A stretch of DNA of 45,792 nt from Aphanocapsa sp. GSE-SYN-MK-11-07L (GTDB lineage Bacteria > Cyanobacteriota > Cyanobacteriia > Thermosynechococcales > Thermosynechococcaceae). The stretch covers positions 1 through 45,792 of the forward strand of contig JAHHGS010000086.1 of NCBI GenBank assembly GCA_019359715.1. The letters run 5' to 3'. Under the pieces are notes generated by a model that was not told the DNA's origin, ran no database searches, and saw nothing but the letters and a program-made list of their open reading frames with translations. Below are positions 1 to 8,479 of the stretch, in pieces. Every line of letters starts with the position of its first letter. Within the stretch, counting starts at the first letter, position 1. Position numbers and translations under genes: made by a program.

Positions 1-205
1 GGGTTTTTTTTTTTTATCTTTTTTTTTCGTGGGGGGGCGCCCACCCCCCCCCGACTCTAAATCCTGATATCTTTGCAATGACTCACCGGAACCGCAAGAA
101 CGTGGCAAATGATCGCAAGAACGTTGAAGAGAAGAATTCCCGCATCGCCTCATACTGAAGATATCAATTGATCTGAAACTCTTTTGTAGAAGGAAGAAAA
201 TCCTG
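1..205. other. Low-complexity window edge and 5' gap
   Basis: Positions 1-53 are homopolymer runs of T, G and C with almost no normal sequence. This looks like a contig-edge or sequencing artefact and not biology. From about 54 to 205 the sequence is ordinary. It contains a short direct repeat, CGCAAGAACGT, at about 93 and again at about 114, and ends with a purine-rich AAGGAAG that may serve as ribosome binding site for the gene starting at 206. No gene or RNA was recognised. Confidence 0.5.
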
Positions 206-622
206 ATGTCATACGAGAATTTAGAGAATACTCGCCGTCTATTCAAAGCGGTTGAAGAACGCGATGTTGCTGGAGTGCTGGCCGCTTATGATCCTGAGAT
301 TGTTATCCGCGATGCCGAGTCACTCCCCTATGGTGGCATCCATCACGGTCTGGAAGGGGCAAAGCAACATATTGAAGGAGCTGCTCAAGCTTGGAATCAC
401 CTCCAATCTGAAGCCGAAAGGAAGATGGATGCCGTTTTTCTGGATGCAGGTGAGTATGTTGTCGTTCTTTGGCGGCTAAAGGGGCTGGACGTGAGCAGTA
501 GCAGAAAGCTCGATTCGCCAACCGTCAGCGTCTATAAGCACCGCGAGGGCAGAATTGTCGAATCCCAAATGTTTTACTCGGATACTGTTGCGATCGCGCA
601 GTTCCTGGCGGGTAAACCTTGA
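206..622 (+). CDS. SnoaL-like / NTF2-fold protein
   Basis: A 138-residue protein with the layout of the SnoaL-like polyketide-cyclase family (NTF2 fold). The N-terminal helix (residues 5-25, NTRRLFKAVEERDVAGVLAA) is followed by YDPEIVIRD, a GxxxGLEGAKQHIEG segment, and a C-terminal sheet ending in VYKHREGRIVESQMFYSD. Members of this fold act as small-molecule isomerases, cyclases or simple binding proteins, so the substrate cannot be told. AAGGAAG lies about nine bases before the ATG. The gene converges on the tetR gene that ends at 651. It may be functionally tied to the nearby flavin hydroxylase, since SnoaL-like proteins often accompany such enzymes, but that is inference. Confidence 0.75.
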   Translation: MSYENLENTRRLFKAVEERDVAGVLAAYDPEIVIRDAESLPYGGIHHGLEGAKQHIEGAAQAWNHLQSEAERKMDAVFLDAGEYVVVLWRLKGLDVSSSRKLDSPTVSVYKHREGRIVESQMFYSDTVAIAQFLAGKP

Positions 623-650
623 GCTTCTTAGCGCTCAACAGCAATATTCA

Positions 651-1274
651 TCAATCATCAGTGGCAGGGTAGCGGGGTAACAATCCCTCCATCAGCGATC
701 GCACCAATTCCTGCACCAACTGACGATCGGCTTCTACATTTGGACTTTCCCCAAAAAAGCGCTGCCTGAGGGCATAACTGGCACAGGTTCCAAACAATGC
801 CTCAGCCGCGATCGCAGGATTTGCCTGAGCCGAAACCCGACCGAGCCGCTGTTCCGCCCGCAAATAGGCAGCGAGCAGCGGAGCAGGCCGCGACTGATGG
901 CGGTGCTGAGCTTGGGTAATCAGGGCTTCTCGATAGCGTTGCAGGAGTTCGGGTTCCGCAAATAGCGCGGCCCGGAGAGGGGCAGCTTTGTAGTAAAACG
1001 CAAGGGCAATCTCTGCTAACTCTTCGAGGTGAGCCTGCACACTTCCCTCACCAATCCGATAGGGCAATTTTGAGAGCGCATCCCAATAATCGGGCAGCAG
1101 CTCCTCTAAGTAGATCGCCACAAATAAATCGGCGCGATCGCGAAAGTGATTATAGAGCGTCCCATCGGCGCAGCCCGCTTCACGAGCAATCTCACGAGTC
1201 GAGGCTGCCGCTAATCCCTTTGTCCGGATCACCCGTTCTGCGGCATCCAACAGCCGCTGCCTTGTTGTGGTCAT
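651..1274 (-). CDS. TetR/AcrR family transcriptional regulator
   Basis: A 207-residue protein with a typical TetR N-terminal helix-turn-helix. Residues 4-50 read RQRLLDAAERVIRTKGLAAASTREIAREAGCADGTLYNHF in overlapping parts, which matches the family consensus closely. The C-terminal ligand-binding half is variable, as usual. The ATG is 54 bases downstream of the stop of the co-directional aromatic hydroxylase gene. The two may share a transcript, and the regulator may control that enzyme in response to an aromatic or lipophilic ligand. A short inverted repeat just before the start (1276-1287) is a candidate operator. The family assignment is secure; the target and ligand are unknown. Confidence 0.9.
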   Translation of the reverse strand: MTTTRQRLLDAAERVIRTKGLAAASTREIAREAGCADGTLYNHFRDRADLFVAIYLEELLPDYWDALSKLPYRIGEGSVQAHLEELAEIALAFYYKAAPLRAALFAEPELLQRYREALITQAQHRHQSRPAPLLAAYLRAEQRLGRVSAQANPAIAAEALFGTCASYALRQRFFGESPNVEADRQLVQELVRSLMEGLLPRYPATDD

Positions 1275-1275
1275 T

Positions 1276-1303
1276 GTTTACTTAAACCTGGTTCGCTGTA
1301 AAC
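1276..1303. promoter_or_regulatory. Candidate TetR operator
   Basis: GTTTA-CT-TAAAC (1276-1287) is a palindrome with 5-base arms. GTTTAC (1276-1281) also pairs with GTAAAC (1298-1303). The site sits directly upstream of the tetR start codon, where autoregulatory TetR operators are commonly found. The arms are short and could arise by chance. Confidence 0.3.
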
Positions 1304-1328
1304 GTGTAAGGAAGGTGTCCATATATTT

Positions 1329-2924
1329 CTAGGGTGTAGTAAGTTCTTGGAGATAACGTTTGACCCAGTTCAGCGAGGGGTCTGTTGAAATGACTGCAAT
1401 GTAGTTGTCGGGTCTCAGGAGCAGGGTAAAAGCCTGGTTGGTATTGAAGACTGCTGCCACCTGTGGGTCAATTGGGATAATGCTGAAATCAACGAGCTGG
1501 GGATCTTGATCTTCAAGTTCCAGTTTCAAGAGTTGAACATCGCTTGGTGTAGTTGAGAAAATGAGCAGGTGAAATTTCGGTTGATGGAGCTTGTCGTAGA
1601 TACTTTCACCTTCGACCTGAAAATAGGGCATTCGATCCCCAGCTTTGATTTTGAACGGCCCATCGCCGACAGGTTGGCTGAGCGAACTATGGCGATAGTT
1701 AATCCCAATTTGCGAGATCAGCGGAAACAAGAGATGTTTAACCGGATTGAGCCTGAACACATAAGGTGCAACCAGCGGTAAAACCGTCATCCGAAAAAAA
1801 GCAAGCAGCCAGTTCGAGCCTGCGGCAACTTGAAACATGCGATCGGTGGTTTGCAAAAGATGCTTCGCGTTTTGCAGCCGCTCCTGATTGTATGTTTCCA
1901 GAATGGTTTCGTCTGCTTTGTGGTTTAAAACCAACGCCAATTTCCAGGCAAGATTGTAGCCATCTTGAATCCCGGTGTTCATCCCCTGCGCTCCGACGGG
2001 GGTATGAACATGGGCAGCATCCCCGGCTAGAAAGCATCTACCCTGAGAGAATGAACTAACATGGCGCGAATGGACTTTGTAAGTTGAGAACCATTCGACA
2101 TCATGAACGTCAAGGTCAAATTCTGCTTCTGCCTGAATCCGCTGTTCGATTTCTGCATACAGCACATCGCCTTCGTCCTTGGAGAACTGTTCGGGAAACG
2201 TGCCGACAATTCGATAGCGGTTTGCGCCTTTGAGTGGAAAGAATACTAGCAGCGAATCCTTTGATAGACAAACCTGAAGCGCATCATGGCTTAAATGCCA
2301 GTCAATCTGGGCATCGGCCACATAAAATAGGCGCTCGAAGGTGCTGCCTGCGAATTCAAGTCCAAGCCGATGTCTAACCGAACTCTTCGGGCCATCACAC
2401 CCAACTAGATATTGAGCCTCAATGCTCTGAGATCTGCCGTCAGCCGTTTTCACGTCCGCGGTTACTTTTTCCTCAGTTTGGGCAAAACTGGCGAGTTCAG
2501 TTTGCCAGTCAACCGTCTTACCCTTCCGTTTCAGATAGTCGTAGAGAAGTTGCTCGTTCTTGCTTTGCTCTAAGAACAGCACATAGGGATAAGTTGTCAA
2601 GCCAGCCCCCAGGTTTGACAAATCGAATTCAGCCCGCACTGCGCCGCGTTTAAGCAGACGTGCTTTGCGGGCGATCGCACCTTGTTCAACTGCCGGTTTC
2701 GCTAAACCTAGCTGCTCGTAGATCTCCAGGGTACGAGCATGAACGCCGAGAGCTTTGGAATAGGGGGTAACGCCTTCATGCTGGTCAACAATCACAAAAT
2801 CAATGCCATATCTAACAAACTGGCAAGCCAACGCCAGCCCGGTTGGCCCTGCCCCAACAATCATCACATCAGTGTTTATCGTCTGTTCAGGAAGGGAGCT
2901 TGGTCTATCTTCTAGATCGCTCAT
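1329..2924 (-). CDS. FAD-dependent aromatic-ring monooxygenase (PheA/TfdB-like)
   Basis: A class A flavoprotein hydroxylase of about 531 residues. The N-terminal Rossmann motif is MIVGAGPTGLALACQ. Next come a YLVGCDGPKSSVR (DG) motif and the FAD/ribityl motif CFLAGDAAHVHTPVGAQGMN. The C-terminal ~130 residues fit the thioredoxin-like domain of the phenol-hydroxylase/PheA branch. The reading frame is open to 2954, but ATG at 2924 is preferred because GGAGG lies five bases before it. Such enzymes use NAD(P)H and O2 to hydroxylate phenolic or polyketide rings. The adjacent co-directional tetR gene suggests inducible expression. The substrate cannot be read from the sequence. Confidence 0.88.
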   Translation of the reverse strand: MSDLEDRPSSLPEQTINTDVMIVGAGPTGLALACQFVRYGIDFVIVDQHEGVTPYSKALGVHARTLEIYEQLGLAKPAVEQGAIARKARLLKRGAVRAEFDLSNLGAGLTTYPYVLFLEQSKNEQLLYDYLKRKGKTVDWQTELASFAQTEEKVTADVKTADGRSQSIEAQYLVGCDGPKSSVRHRLGLEFAGSTFERLFYVADAQIDWHLSHDALQVCLSKDSLLVFFPLKGANRYRIVGTFPEQFSKDEGDVLYAEIEQRIQAEAEFDLDVHDVEWFSTYKVHSRHVSSFSQGRCFLAGDAAHVHTPVGAQGMNTGIQDGYNLAWKLALVLNHKADETILETYNQERLQNAKHLLQTTDRMFQVAAGSNWLLAFFRMTVLPLVAPYVFRLNPVKHLLFPLISQIGINYRHSSLSQPVGDGPFKIKAGDRMPYFQVEGESIYDKLHQPKFHLLIFSTTPSDVQLLKLELEDQDPQLVDFSIIPIDPQVAAVFNTNQAFTLLLRPDNYIAVISTDPSLNWVKRYLQELTTP

Positions 2925-3036
2925 CGCTGCCTCCAGGCTAAAGCAACAGAACAAGAAATGAACGTATGCTCAGATCTTATGAACAGTCGCTCAGACTGTC
3001 AAGAGCGGCACCGCGCAATGGAGGAGATGATTAGCC

Positions 3037-3630
3037 TCAAGACTTTGACTTCCTAACCCAGAAGACGATCGCGCCTATCCCAACCACAACTGCGCCAACA
3101 GCCACCGGAATTTGCCATTGAGCAGGTGGCTGCTCGGCCTGCTCAGATTGACGAGCCGTCTGAGCTGTTGGACTGCCAGCAGGCGTTGACCCGGCTCCGA
3201 CAATTACCTTGTAAGACAACTCAAAGGGTTGGAAACTTCCGCCTGCCTTGGGTGTGCCCCTTAGCTCCAGCTCGTATACTCCAGGTTTTGGAAACACAAT
3301 TTCCGCCCCCGGAATACCCTGATATCGTTCAGCCGTGGTGGCTTGGAGGACTGGCTCCAACAAGGGTTTAGAGCCTTCGCGATCCGGCTGGAGATGAACA
3401 GCCAGCTTACAGTTGCACTGGGCGAGGGGAATAATTGCGCCCCCCTTGCGAGTGAGGGCAAACCAGACCTGGGCCGGCTCTCCGGCTTTAGGGCTATGGT
3501 GGGGTTCAAGATGAAATGTTGCGGCCACATCACCGGCAACTTCAACTTTGTGGGCAACGGCTGGGCTAGCCAGCCAGAGGGTTAACAATATCCCACCCAG
3601 AAATTTACTTCGGCTTAGTTGGGGAAACAT
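3037..3630 (-). CDS. Secreted, C-terminally membrane-anchored protein
   Basis: A 197-residue protein with a clear Sec signal peptide (about residues 10-26, GGILLTLWLASPAVA, cleavage near AHK). Its extracytoplasmic beta-rich domain contains a CNC pair (QCNCKLAV). After a Pro/Ala/Gln-rich linker comes a C-terminal transmembrane helix (about 173-192, PVAVGAVVVGIGAIVFWV) with the basic tail RKSKS. No family is recognised with certainty. The domain resembles small periplasmic metal- or redox-linked proteins of FixH/CopC style only in general outline. Its start overlaps the end of the upstream UreH-like gene by 26 bases, so the two are almost certainly translationally coupled and may act together, possibly in metal or electron handling. 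Confidence 0.7.
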   Translation of the reverse strand: MFPQLSRSKFLGGILLTLWLASPAVAHKVEVAGDVAATFHLEPHHSPKAGEPAQVWFALTRKGGAIIPLAQCNCKLAVHLQPDREGSKPLLEPVLQATTAERYQGIPGAEIVFPKPGVYELELRGTPKAGGSFQPFELSYKVIVGAGSTPAGSPTAQTARQSEQAEQPPAQWQIPVAVGAVVVGIGAIVFWVRKSKS

Positions 3631-4834
3631 AAAACTTGCTCAAACACAGGATTGACCAGACCAAACCAGATCTGGCTAATAATACAGCGATCGCAGTTCC
3701 TACCAAGCCGCCTGTCCAGAGCTGATGCTGCCAAGTCCAGTTCAGCCCGCCCAAATAACGAGAGCCAATCAGCACCGTGTGCATGACAGCCAGCAAAAAG
3801 GCTGGCACCGCCAACAAATGAATTTGGCGCCAGCGATCGCCCAACCGTTGCTGTAAGCGATCGAAGCTAGTCAGGGCGGCTGGAATCAACAAAATTAAGG
3901 CCAAGAAACCTGCCCCCATCCCAACTTGATGCTGCGGCAGCAGATAGGCGATCGCCCCAATTTGCCATTGCAGCGTATGGTCGAGCATGTGCCCGGTATG
4001 GGCGATCGCCAGCACAAACGCTCCGACCCCCAGCGCCCGCCGATACTGGAGGGGTTGGGGCCAAAGGTGACTGATTGGGCGACCAATCAGCGCCAGCACC
4101 AGTAAAATCAGGGCAGCGTGGCCAGTGTAATCAACCATGCCATCAGTTCGGAGCAGCGTCAGAACTCCAATCGTGATCGTGATCCAGCCCCCTAAGCGAA
4201 ACAACTGGCTCCGCCGACCTGCACTCAATTTGGCGATCGATAGCCCAACCCCCAGCATACTGGGCACTGTTCCCAATCCGAAGGCTGCCATTGTCGCTGC
4301 TCCCAGCCAAAGATTGCCCGTTTCAGCCGCCTTAATTTGAGCCGCGTACAAAAAGCCGCAGGGAATTAGCCCCCACATGCTGCCCAGAACCAGCGGCGTC
4401 CAGCCCGCGGACGATTGGCTGAGGCGATGCGTGGCTAAGCGCTGGTGTAAATTACCGAAAGGATTCAGCAGCGGTAAGTGGGGTAGCCATCCCGGTTTAA
4501 TTTGGCTTAGGCCAAACCAGATCAATAGGCTGCCTGTAAAAATAGTTAACCCCTGACGCAAAGCACTGCCAATCCCCGCCATCTGCCCGCCAGCGATCAA
4601 GACTGAGCCAACTGCCCCAATTGCTGCCCCTACTAAGGTATAGCTGAGCAGTCGGCCTAAATTGAGTAGACCATGCCAAACTAATTTTTTGGCCCAGCTT
4701 TCAGCGCCATCCGGCTGGGAATCGCCTTGCCGCTCAGTCAGCGAGAAGCCAACAGCGATCGGTCCGCACATGCCAACGCAGTGGCCAAAGCTACCCAGAA
4801 AGCCCAGACTCATGACCAGAAACAGATCTACCAT
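3605..4834 (-). CDS. UreH/DsbD-like transporter fused to ferric-reductase-like domain
   Basis: A 409-residue polytopic membrane protein. The N-terminal half (about 1-250) is a UreH/TauE-SafE-like (DsbD_2) domain, marked by GHCVGMCGPIAVG at about residues 17-29 and a second-repeat MWGLIPCGFLYAA motif. The C-terminal part (about 260-395) resembles the ferric-reductase-like/MsrQ haem-binding domain. It has RRALGVGAFVLAIAHTGHMLDH, then ALTSFDRLQQRLGDRWRQIH, then AVMHTVLIG, supplying several spaced histidines that could bind haem b. Proteins of the first family move copper or reducing equivalents across membranes. The fusion implies coupling to transmembrane electron transfer, which is inference. 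It overlaps the downstream secreted-protein gene by 26 bases. Confidence 0.8.
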   Translation of the reverse strand: MVDLFLVMSLGFLGSFGHCVGMCGPIAVGFSLTERQGDSQPDGAESWAKKLVWHGLLNLGRLLSYTLVGAAIGAVGSVLIAGGQMAGIGSALRQGLTIFTGSLLIWFGLSQIKPGWLPHLPLLNPFGNLHQRLATHRLSQSSAGWTPLVLGSMWGLIPCGFLYAAQIKAAETGNLWLGAATMAAFGLGTVPSMLGVGLSIAKLSAGRRSQLFRLGGWITITIGVLTLLRTDGMVDYTGHAALILLVLALIGRPISHLWPQPLQYRRALGVGAFVLAIAHTGHMLDHTLQWQIGAIAYLLPQHQVGMGAGFLALILLIPAALTSFDRLQQRLGDRWRQIHLLAVPAFLLAVMHTVLIGSRYLGGLNWTWQHQLWTGGLVGTAIAVLLARSGLVWSILCLSKFYVSPTKPK

Positions 4835-5251
4835 CTTCGCTCAACGGGTATTTAAGGAGCTGGGCAGCGTTGACAAGATAACTGTCAGGGTTTTGACTCA
4901 AGAGGTGAAACATCTACAGATGAAGCTGGCCGAGCCAAAACTTGACTGCCTGATAAGAATTTTCTCATCTGTCTTTCATGAATCATCTCTTTAAAACTGT
5001 GATCATCATTTAGACATGGTTCTGCAAATTTCTGCCGGAAGGCATAAGTATTGTGTGATTAAAAAGTAGATAATTGCTTAAAATTTTGTCAAGTTTCAAA
5101 AGTCAATATTATGATAGTAACTCGAAGAGCAGGTTATAAAAAGGTTCTAGAGTGCCTGAATATACACCTGGATTAAACTTGGCTAGACTTTGAGGAAAAA
5201 TATTCTGAACTTCAGTTGAGATGTCTGAAAATAGAATTCAACCCAATCATC
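4835..5251. other. AT-rich intergenic region before glycosyltransferase gene
   Basis: A gap of about 417 bases between divergent genes. The right half is AT-rich and holds a candidate promoter at 5086-5115. The frame is open leftward from 5252 to a TTG at 5216, but this adds only 12 unconvincing residues. No other gene, tRNA or strong hairpin was seen. Confidence 0.5.
5086..5115 (+). promoter_or_regulatory. Candidate sigma-70 promoter
   Basis: TTGTCA (5086-5091) and TATGAT (5110-5115) each match the consensus at five of six bases and are 18 bases apart. They lie about 137 bases upstream of the glycosyltransferase start and could drive the plus-strand cluster from 5252 to 10302. This rests on motif matching only. 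Confidence 0.35.
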
Positions 5252-6274
5252 ATGAATGATTTGACTGACGAACCGTTAGTGAGCGTGATTATTGACAATT
5301 ATAACTATAGCCGTTTCCTACCCTATGCGATTGATAGTGTTTTCAGCCAAACCTATCAAAACTTTGAGCTAATTATTGTCGACGATGGCTCAACAGACCA
5401 TTCAAATCAGATTATTAATTCTTACTGTCAGAATCAAAAGTATCACAATCGGATTATTCCCATTTTTCAAGAGAATTCAGGCCAAGGTGGCGCTTGCAAT
5501 GCTGGTTTTGATCATGCCCGCGGTGAAATAATCTGCTTTCTAGATGCCGATGATTACTATCATCCTAAAAAGCTAGAAAAGGTGGTTCAGTCCTTTTTCT
5601 CGCACCCCAACTGGATTCAAGTTGCCCATTGTTGGATCTCGGTTAATAGTGAGGGGATGCCGATCGGGCGTAGCACTTCTAATGTTTTGAGTCAGGGAAA
5701 TGTGCAGTCTCTATTGTTGAAATGGGGCAAATATGCGTCTGGCATTACCTCGGCCTTGGCGTATCGACGTCAGGCTTTAGAATTAGTGATGCCAGTCCCG
5801 GCCCGCTCGATTGTTGATTCCTATTTGAATGCTTCAGTCCCTTTCTATGGCGAAGTTGGTTGTATTAATCAGCCACTCATGTATTACCGGATGCATGGCA
5901 AAAACATGCAGGCGTATAACAGCAACATGCATTATCTCGTTAACGAACGACGTGAGATTGCTAAAGTTATTAACCAGTCGGCTGAAAAAGTAGGTGTTTT
6001 ACAGCGGTTTGATTTGAAAAATGATGTGGATTTCCGCGCCTATCGGATTGTCGAAGTAGGTCAAGCGACTTGGGCAGAAAAATTACAAATCATTCAGCTA
6101 TCAATTCAAGAAAGTATGGCGCTTCGCCGTAGTCTGAGAGACAGCCTGATCCGACTTGTCTACCGCAGTGTTTGCGTCTTGTTTCCACGGGAAGCAACTA
6201 CCTTACTCGGTTTAGGCTTTCGTCGATACATAAAGCAAAAGCTCCAACGAAAAGCGCATCATTATCAGCAATAG
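5252..6274 (+). CDS. Family 2 glycosyltransferase
   Basis: A GT-A fold glycosyltransferase of about 340 residues. The N-terminal sequence PLVSVIIDNYNYSRFLPYAIDSVFSQTYQNFELIIVDDGSTD is typical of GT2, followed by NAGFDHARGEIICFLDADDYY with the DxD metal/nucleotide-sugar motif. It would transfer a sugar from a nucleotide-sugar donor to an unknown acceptor, as in exopolysaccharide or natural-product glycosylation. ATG at 5252 is chosen over the in-frame TTG at 5216. It heads a co-directional run with a PhyH-like dioxygenase 25 bases downstream. The C-terminal ~110 residues are variable and basic and show no obvious membrane helix. Confidence 0.9.
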   Translation: MNDLTDEPLVSVIIDNYNYSRFLPYAIDSVFSQTYQNFELIIVDDGSTDHSNQIINSYCQNQKYHNRIIPIFQENSGQGGACNAGFDHARGEIICFLDADDYYHPKKLEKVVQSFFSHPNWIQVAHCWISVNSEGMPIGRSTSNVLSQGNVQSLLLKWGKYASGITSALAYRRQALELVMPVPARSIVDSYLNASVPFYGEVGCINQPLMYYRMHGKNMQAYNSNMHYLVNERREIAKVINQSAEKVGVLQRFDLKNDVDFRAYRIVEVGQATWAEKLQIIQLSIQESMALRRSLRDSLIRLVYRSVCVLFPREATTLLGLGFRRYIKQKLQRKAHHYQQ

Positions 6275-6299
6275 CCAGACTACAAGCGAGGGAAAAGCA

Positions 6300-7310
6300 A
6301 TGAACGATGGTTATGCTCTATCTGCTAGTGAAGTGTTGCAGGACTGGCAGCAGAGAATGATTAAACTCCGACGAAGACTGATTAGCCTTCCGGCTGAAAC
6401 GGCTGAGTCGTTTATGAGCATCCCATGGATTGAAAACAATTTTTTCTATGCTCGCTATCAAGCCTACCGAGATCGCCACCAGTCTAAACTTTTGCCCCTC
6501 AATCAAACAGATCAAAAAATTGTCGATAGCCTAGTTCAAACCGGACTCTGCCGTACTTCCCTGCAAGAATTGCAGATTCCCGATACAGAAGCGTTTTTAC
6601 AGGCTGCCAGGGCGATTTTTGGAGAGCTTGAGCAAAAAAGAAGCTTCGCCCAAGGCACTTTAAATGCTAGTTTTGACCAACTCATCCAATACCCAAATTT
6701 TTTAACCTGGGGCTTACAAGATCGTTTGCTGAAGATGGTTGAAAACTATCTAGAATTACCCGTTGCTTATGACACCTTTACTTGCACATTAACCCTTAAG
6801 GCTGCTCAACAAGCAGGAACTCGCCTCTGGCATATTGATCATGAAGATCGGCGGATGATCAAGCTAATTATTTATCTGACGGATGTCGATCAAAACAGCG
6901 GCCCTTTTCAATACATTCAGCCAGAGATCAGCCTTGATTTACTAAAGTCAGTTCCGAGTAGATTTGATTTTTTGACAGAGCAAGAACTCAAGCAGTATCT
7001 GCCCGCCTCTATGGAGAGTCCCTTTACCAGTTGTACGGGTAAGGCTGGGACTGTGATTTTTGTGGATACAGCCCGCTCCTATCATCGGGGTAAACCTCCT
7101 TCAGCCGGCGATCGCCAGGCTGTTTTCTTTGGCTATTTTAGTCGTAGACCACGCTATCCCTTTCGCTGTGGGCGAAGCCTGCTTTCTAAACCACAATTAA
7201 ACAGCCTCTCGGCGCATTTGCCAGCCGAAAAGCAGGCGTGTTTAAATTGGCAGCAGTCTCTCCCGACTGTGGCAAAATTGATTCCCCGCTACCGATACTA
7301 CAATCTTTAG
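6300..7310 (+). CDS. PhyH-like Fe(II)/2-oxoglutarate dioxygenase
   Basis: A 336-residue protein with the double-stranded beta-helix signature of phytanoyl-CoA dioxygenase-like enzymes. The metal motif is HxD in LWHIDHEDRRMIKLIIYLTD (about residues 178-180), and the distal histidine is in FVDTARSYHRGKPP (about 262). The arginine-rich segment after GDRQAVFFGYFSRRPR fits the 2-oxoglutarate site. The conserved NSGPFQYIQ turn lies between them. The N-terminal ~100 residues are helical and not recognised. Such enzymes hydroxylate small molecules or lipids. Its place between a glycosyltransferase and a Kelch gene suggests modification of a glycosylated metabolite, which is inference. Confidence 0.82.
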   Translation: MNDGYALSASEVLQDWQQRMIKLRRRLISLPAETAESFMSIPWIENNFFYARYQAYRDRHQSKLLPLNQTDQKIVDSLVQTGLCRTSLQELQIPDTEAFLQAARAIFGELEQKRSFAQGTLNASFDQLIQYPNFLTWGLQDRLLKMVENYLELPVAYDTFTCTLTLKAAQQAGTRLWHIDHEDRRMIKLIIYLTDVDQNSGPFQYIQPEISLDLLKSVPSRFDFLTEQELKQYLPASMESPFTSCTGKAGTVIFVDTARSYHRGKPPSAGDRQAVFFGYFSRRPRYPFRCGRSLLSKPQLNSLSAHLPAEKQACLNWQQSLPTVAKLIPRYRYYNL

Positions 7311-7390
7311 GCTCAGACACTACATTAGGACAATGAATCTAGCCCCCTCCGATCGCAATTTAAGACTCGATGAATTCAGGAGGTGTGGCA

Positions 7391-8455
7391 GTGCGCTTAT
7401 CTGAGTGGCTAGCAACAATCGGGCTGCCTGAAGGCTGGAAGCGAGGGGCTGCGCTGCCGATCGCTCGGCTGGAAAGCGCCGGAACAGCAATTGATGGCAA
7501 GCTGTATGTCTTTGGCGGATTTTGCTTTCGCCTCAAGGCCTCAAAACGAGTCGATGTCTACGATCCAGTCAAGAATAGTTGGATCCAGGCTGCTGATATG
7601 CCGCTCCCAGTCACTCACGTTTATCCCGTATTTGATGGACAATCTGTTTGGTTTGCCGGCGGATTTGTGGGAGATCATCCCGGCCCAGTTACCGACGACG
7701 TCTGCCGCTACGACCCGCTAACCAACACTTGGGAACGGGATATTCCTCTGCCAGCAGTGCGGGCTAGCGGCGGATTTCAATTAGTCAATCAGTGCCTACA
7801 TTACTTTGGCGGATTTGCTGCCGATCGCGACACTACCTGTACAGAGCACTGGGTATTGCCTTTGCAGGATGGCAGACAATGGATGAAGCGGGCACCGCTG
7901 CCTGAACCGCTTGGCCACAACGCCAGTGTTGTTTTAAATGGCAAAATTTATTCGATGGGTGGACAGTACAGACACGATACAAACCCAATAGATCAAACAA
8001 GTGTCTACGTCTACGATCCAAGTAAGGATAGCTGGCAGGCGCTGGCGAGTTTACCAGAACCGCGATCGCATTTTGAGCCAGGCACCTTTACCTACAACGG
8101 TCAAATCATCGTCGTCGGTGGGCGAAATAATCATCAAAACCGGCAAGATAACTATAATTTTTTCCGGCATCAAGAAGACCGGATGATTGATGACCTGCCG
8201 CACCGGGCCTACCGCCTCCTGAGTCGGCGGCGCAGCGTTGACTCATTCGTTCCTAAAGTGACGACCTACGACCCAATCGCTGACACATGGCAAGATTTGA
8301 TTGATTTACCGGCTCATTTGCTGGCGCCGGTTGCCAATGTCATTCAAGCTCAATTTATTCTCACCGGGGGCGGTCGGAATTGGGTTACAAACCCCCAAGC
8401 TCGGACTCTGCTGAACGAAAGTCTGCTTGACTTGATTCCTCAGCAACCCTATTGA
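7391..8455 (+). CDS. Kelch-repeat beta-propeller protein
   Basis: A protein of about 354 residues made of Kelch-type repeats. Examples are GKLYVFGGF, VWFAGGFVGD, HYFGGFAAD, GKIYSMGGQ and QIIVVGGRNN, each followed by a Tyr-Asp-Pro...Trp element such as VYDPVKNSW, RYDPLTNTW, VYDPSKDSW and TYDPIADTW. Five to six blades are visible, consistent with a closed propeller. GTG at 7391 is preferred over ATG at 7370 because AGGAGG (7378-7383) lies seven bases before it. There is no signal peptide. Bacterial Kelch propellers serve as binding scaffolds or enzymes, and no catalytic motif is evident here. It lies 80 bases after the PhyH gene and 24 bases before surE. Confidence 0.88.
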   Translation: MRLSEWLATIGLPEGWKRGAALPIARLESAGTAIDGKLYVFGGFCFRLKASKRVDVYDPVKNSWIQAADMPLPVTHVYPVFDGQSVWFAGGFVGDHPGPVTDDVCRYDPLTNTWERDIPLPAVRASGGFQLVNQCLHYFGGFAADRDTTCTEHWVLPLQDGRQWMKRAPLPEPLGHNASVVLNGKIYSMGGQYRHDTNPIDQTSVYVYDPSKDSWQALASLPEPRSHFEPGTFTYNGQIIVVGGRNNHQNRQDNYNFFRHQEDRMIDDLPHRAYRLLSRRRSVDSFVPKVTTYDPIADTWQDLIDLPAHLLAPVANVIQAQFILTGGGRNWVTNPQARTLLNESLLDLIPQQPY

Positions 8456-8479
8456 TACCAGAAATAAAATCACCCAATT

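Noticed and set aside
1-53. Poly-T and poly-G/C runs as a biological repeat or origin
   Set aside because: Long homopolymers at the very edge of the window are more likely an assembly or sequencing artefact.
4662-4994. 110-codon plus-strand frame over the UreH-like gene start
   Set aside because: It lies mostly antisense to the membrane-protein gene, with no family match and no ribosome binding site.
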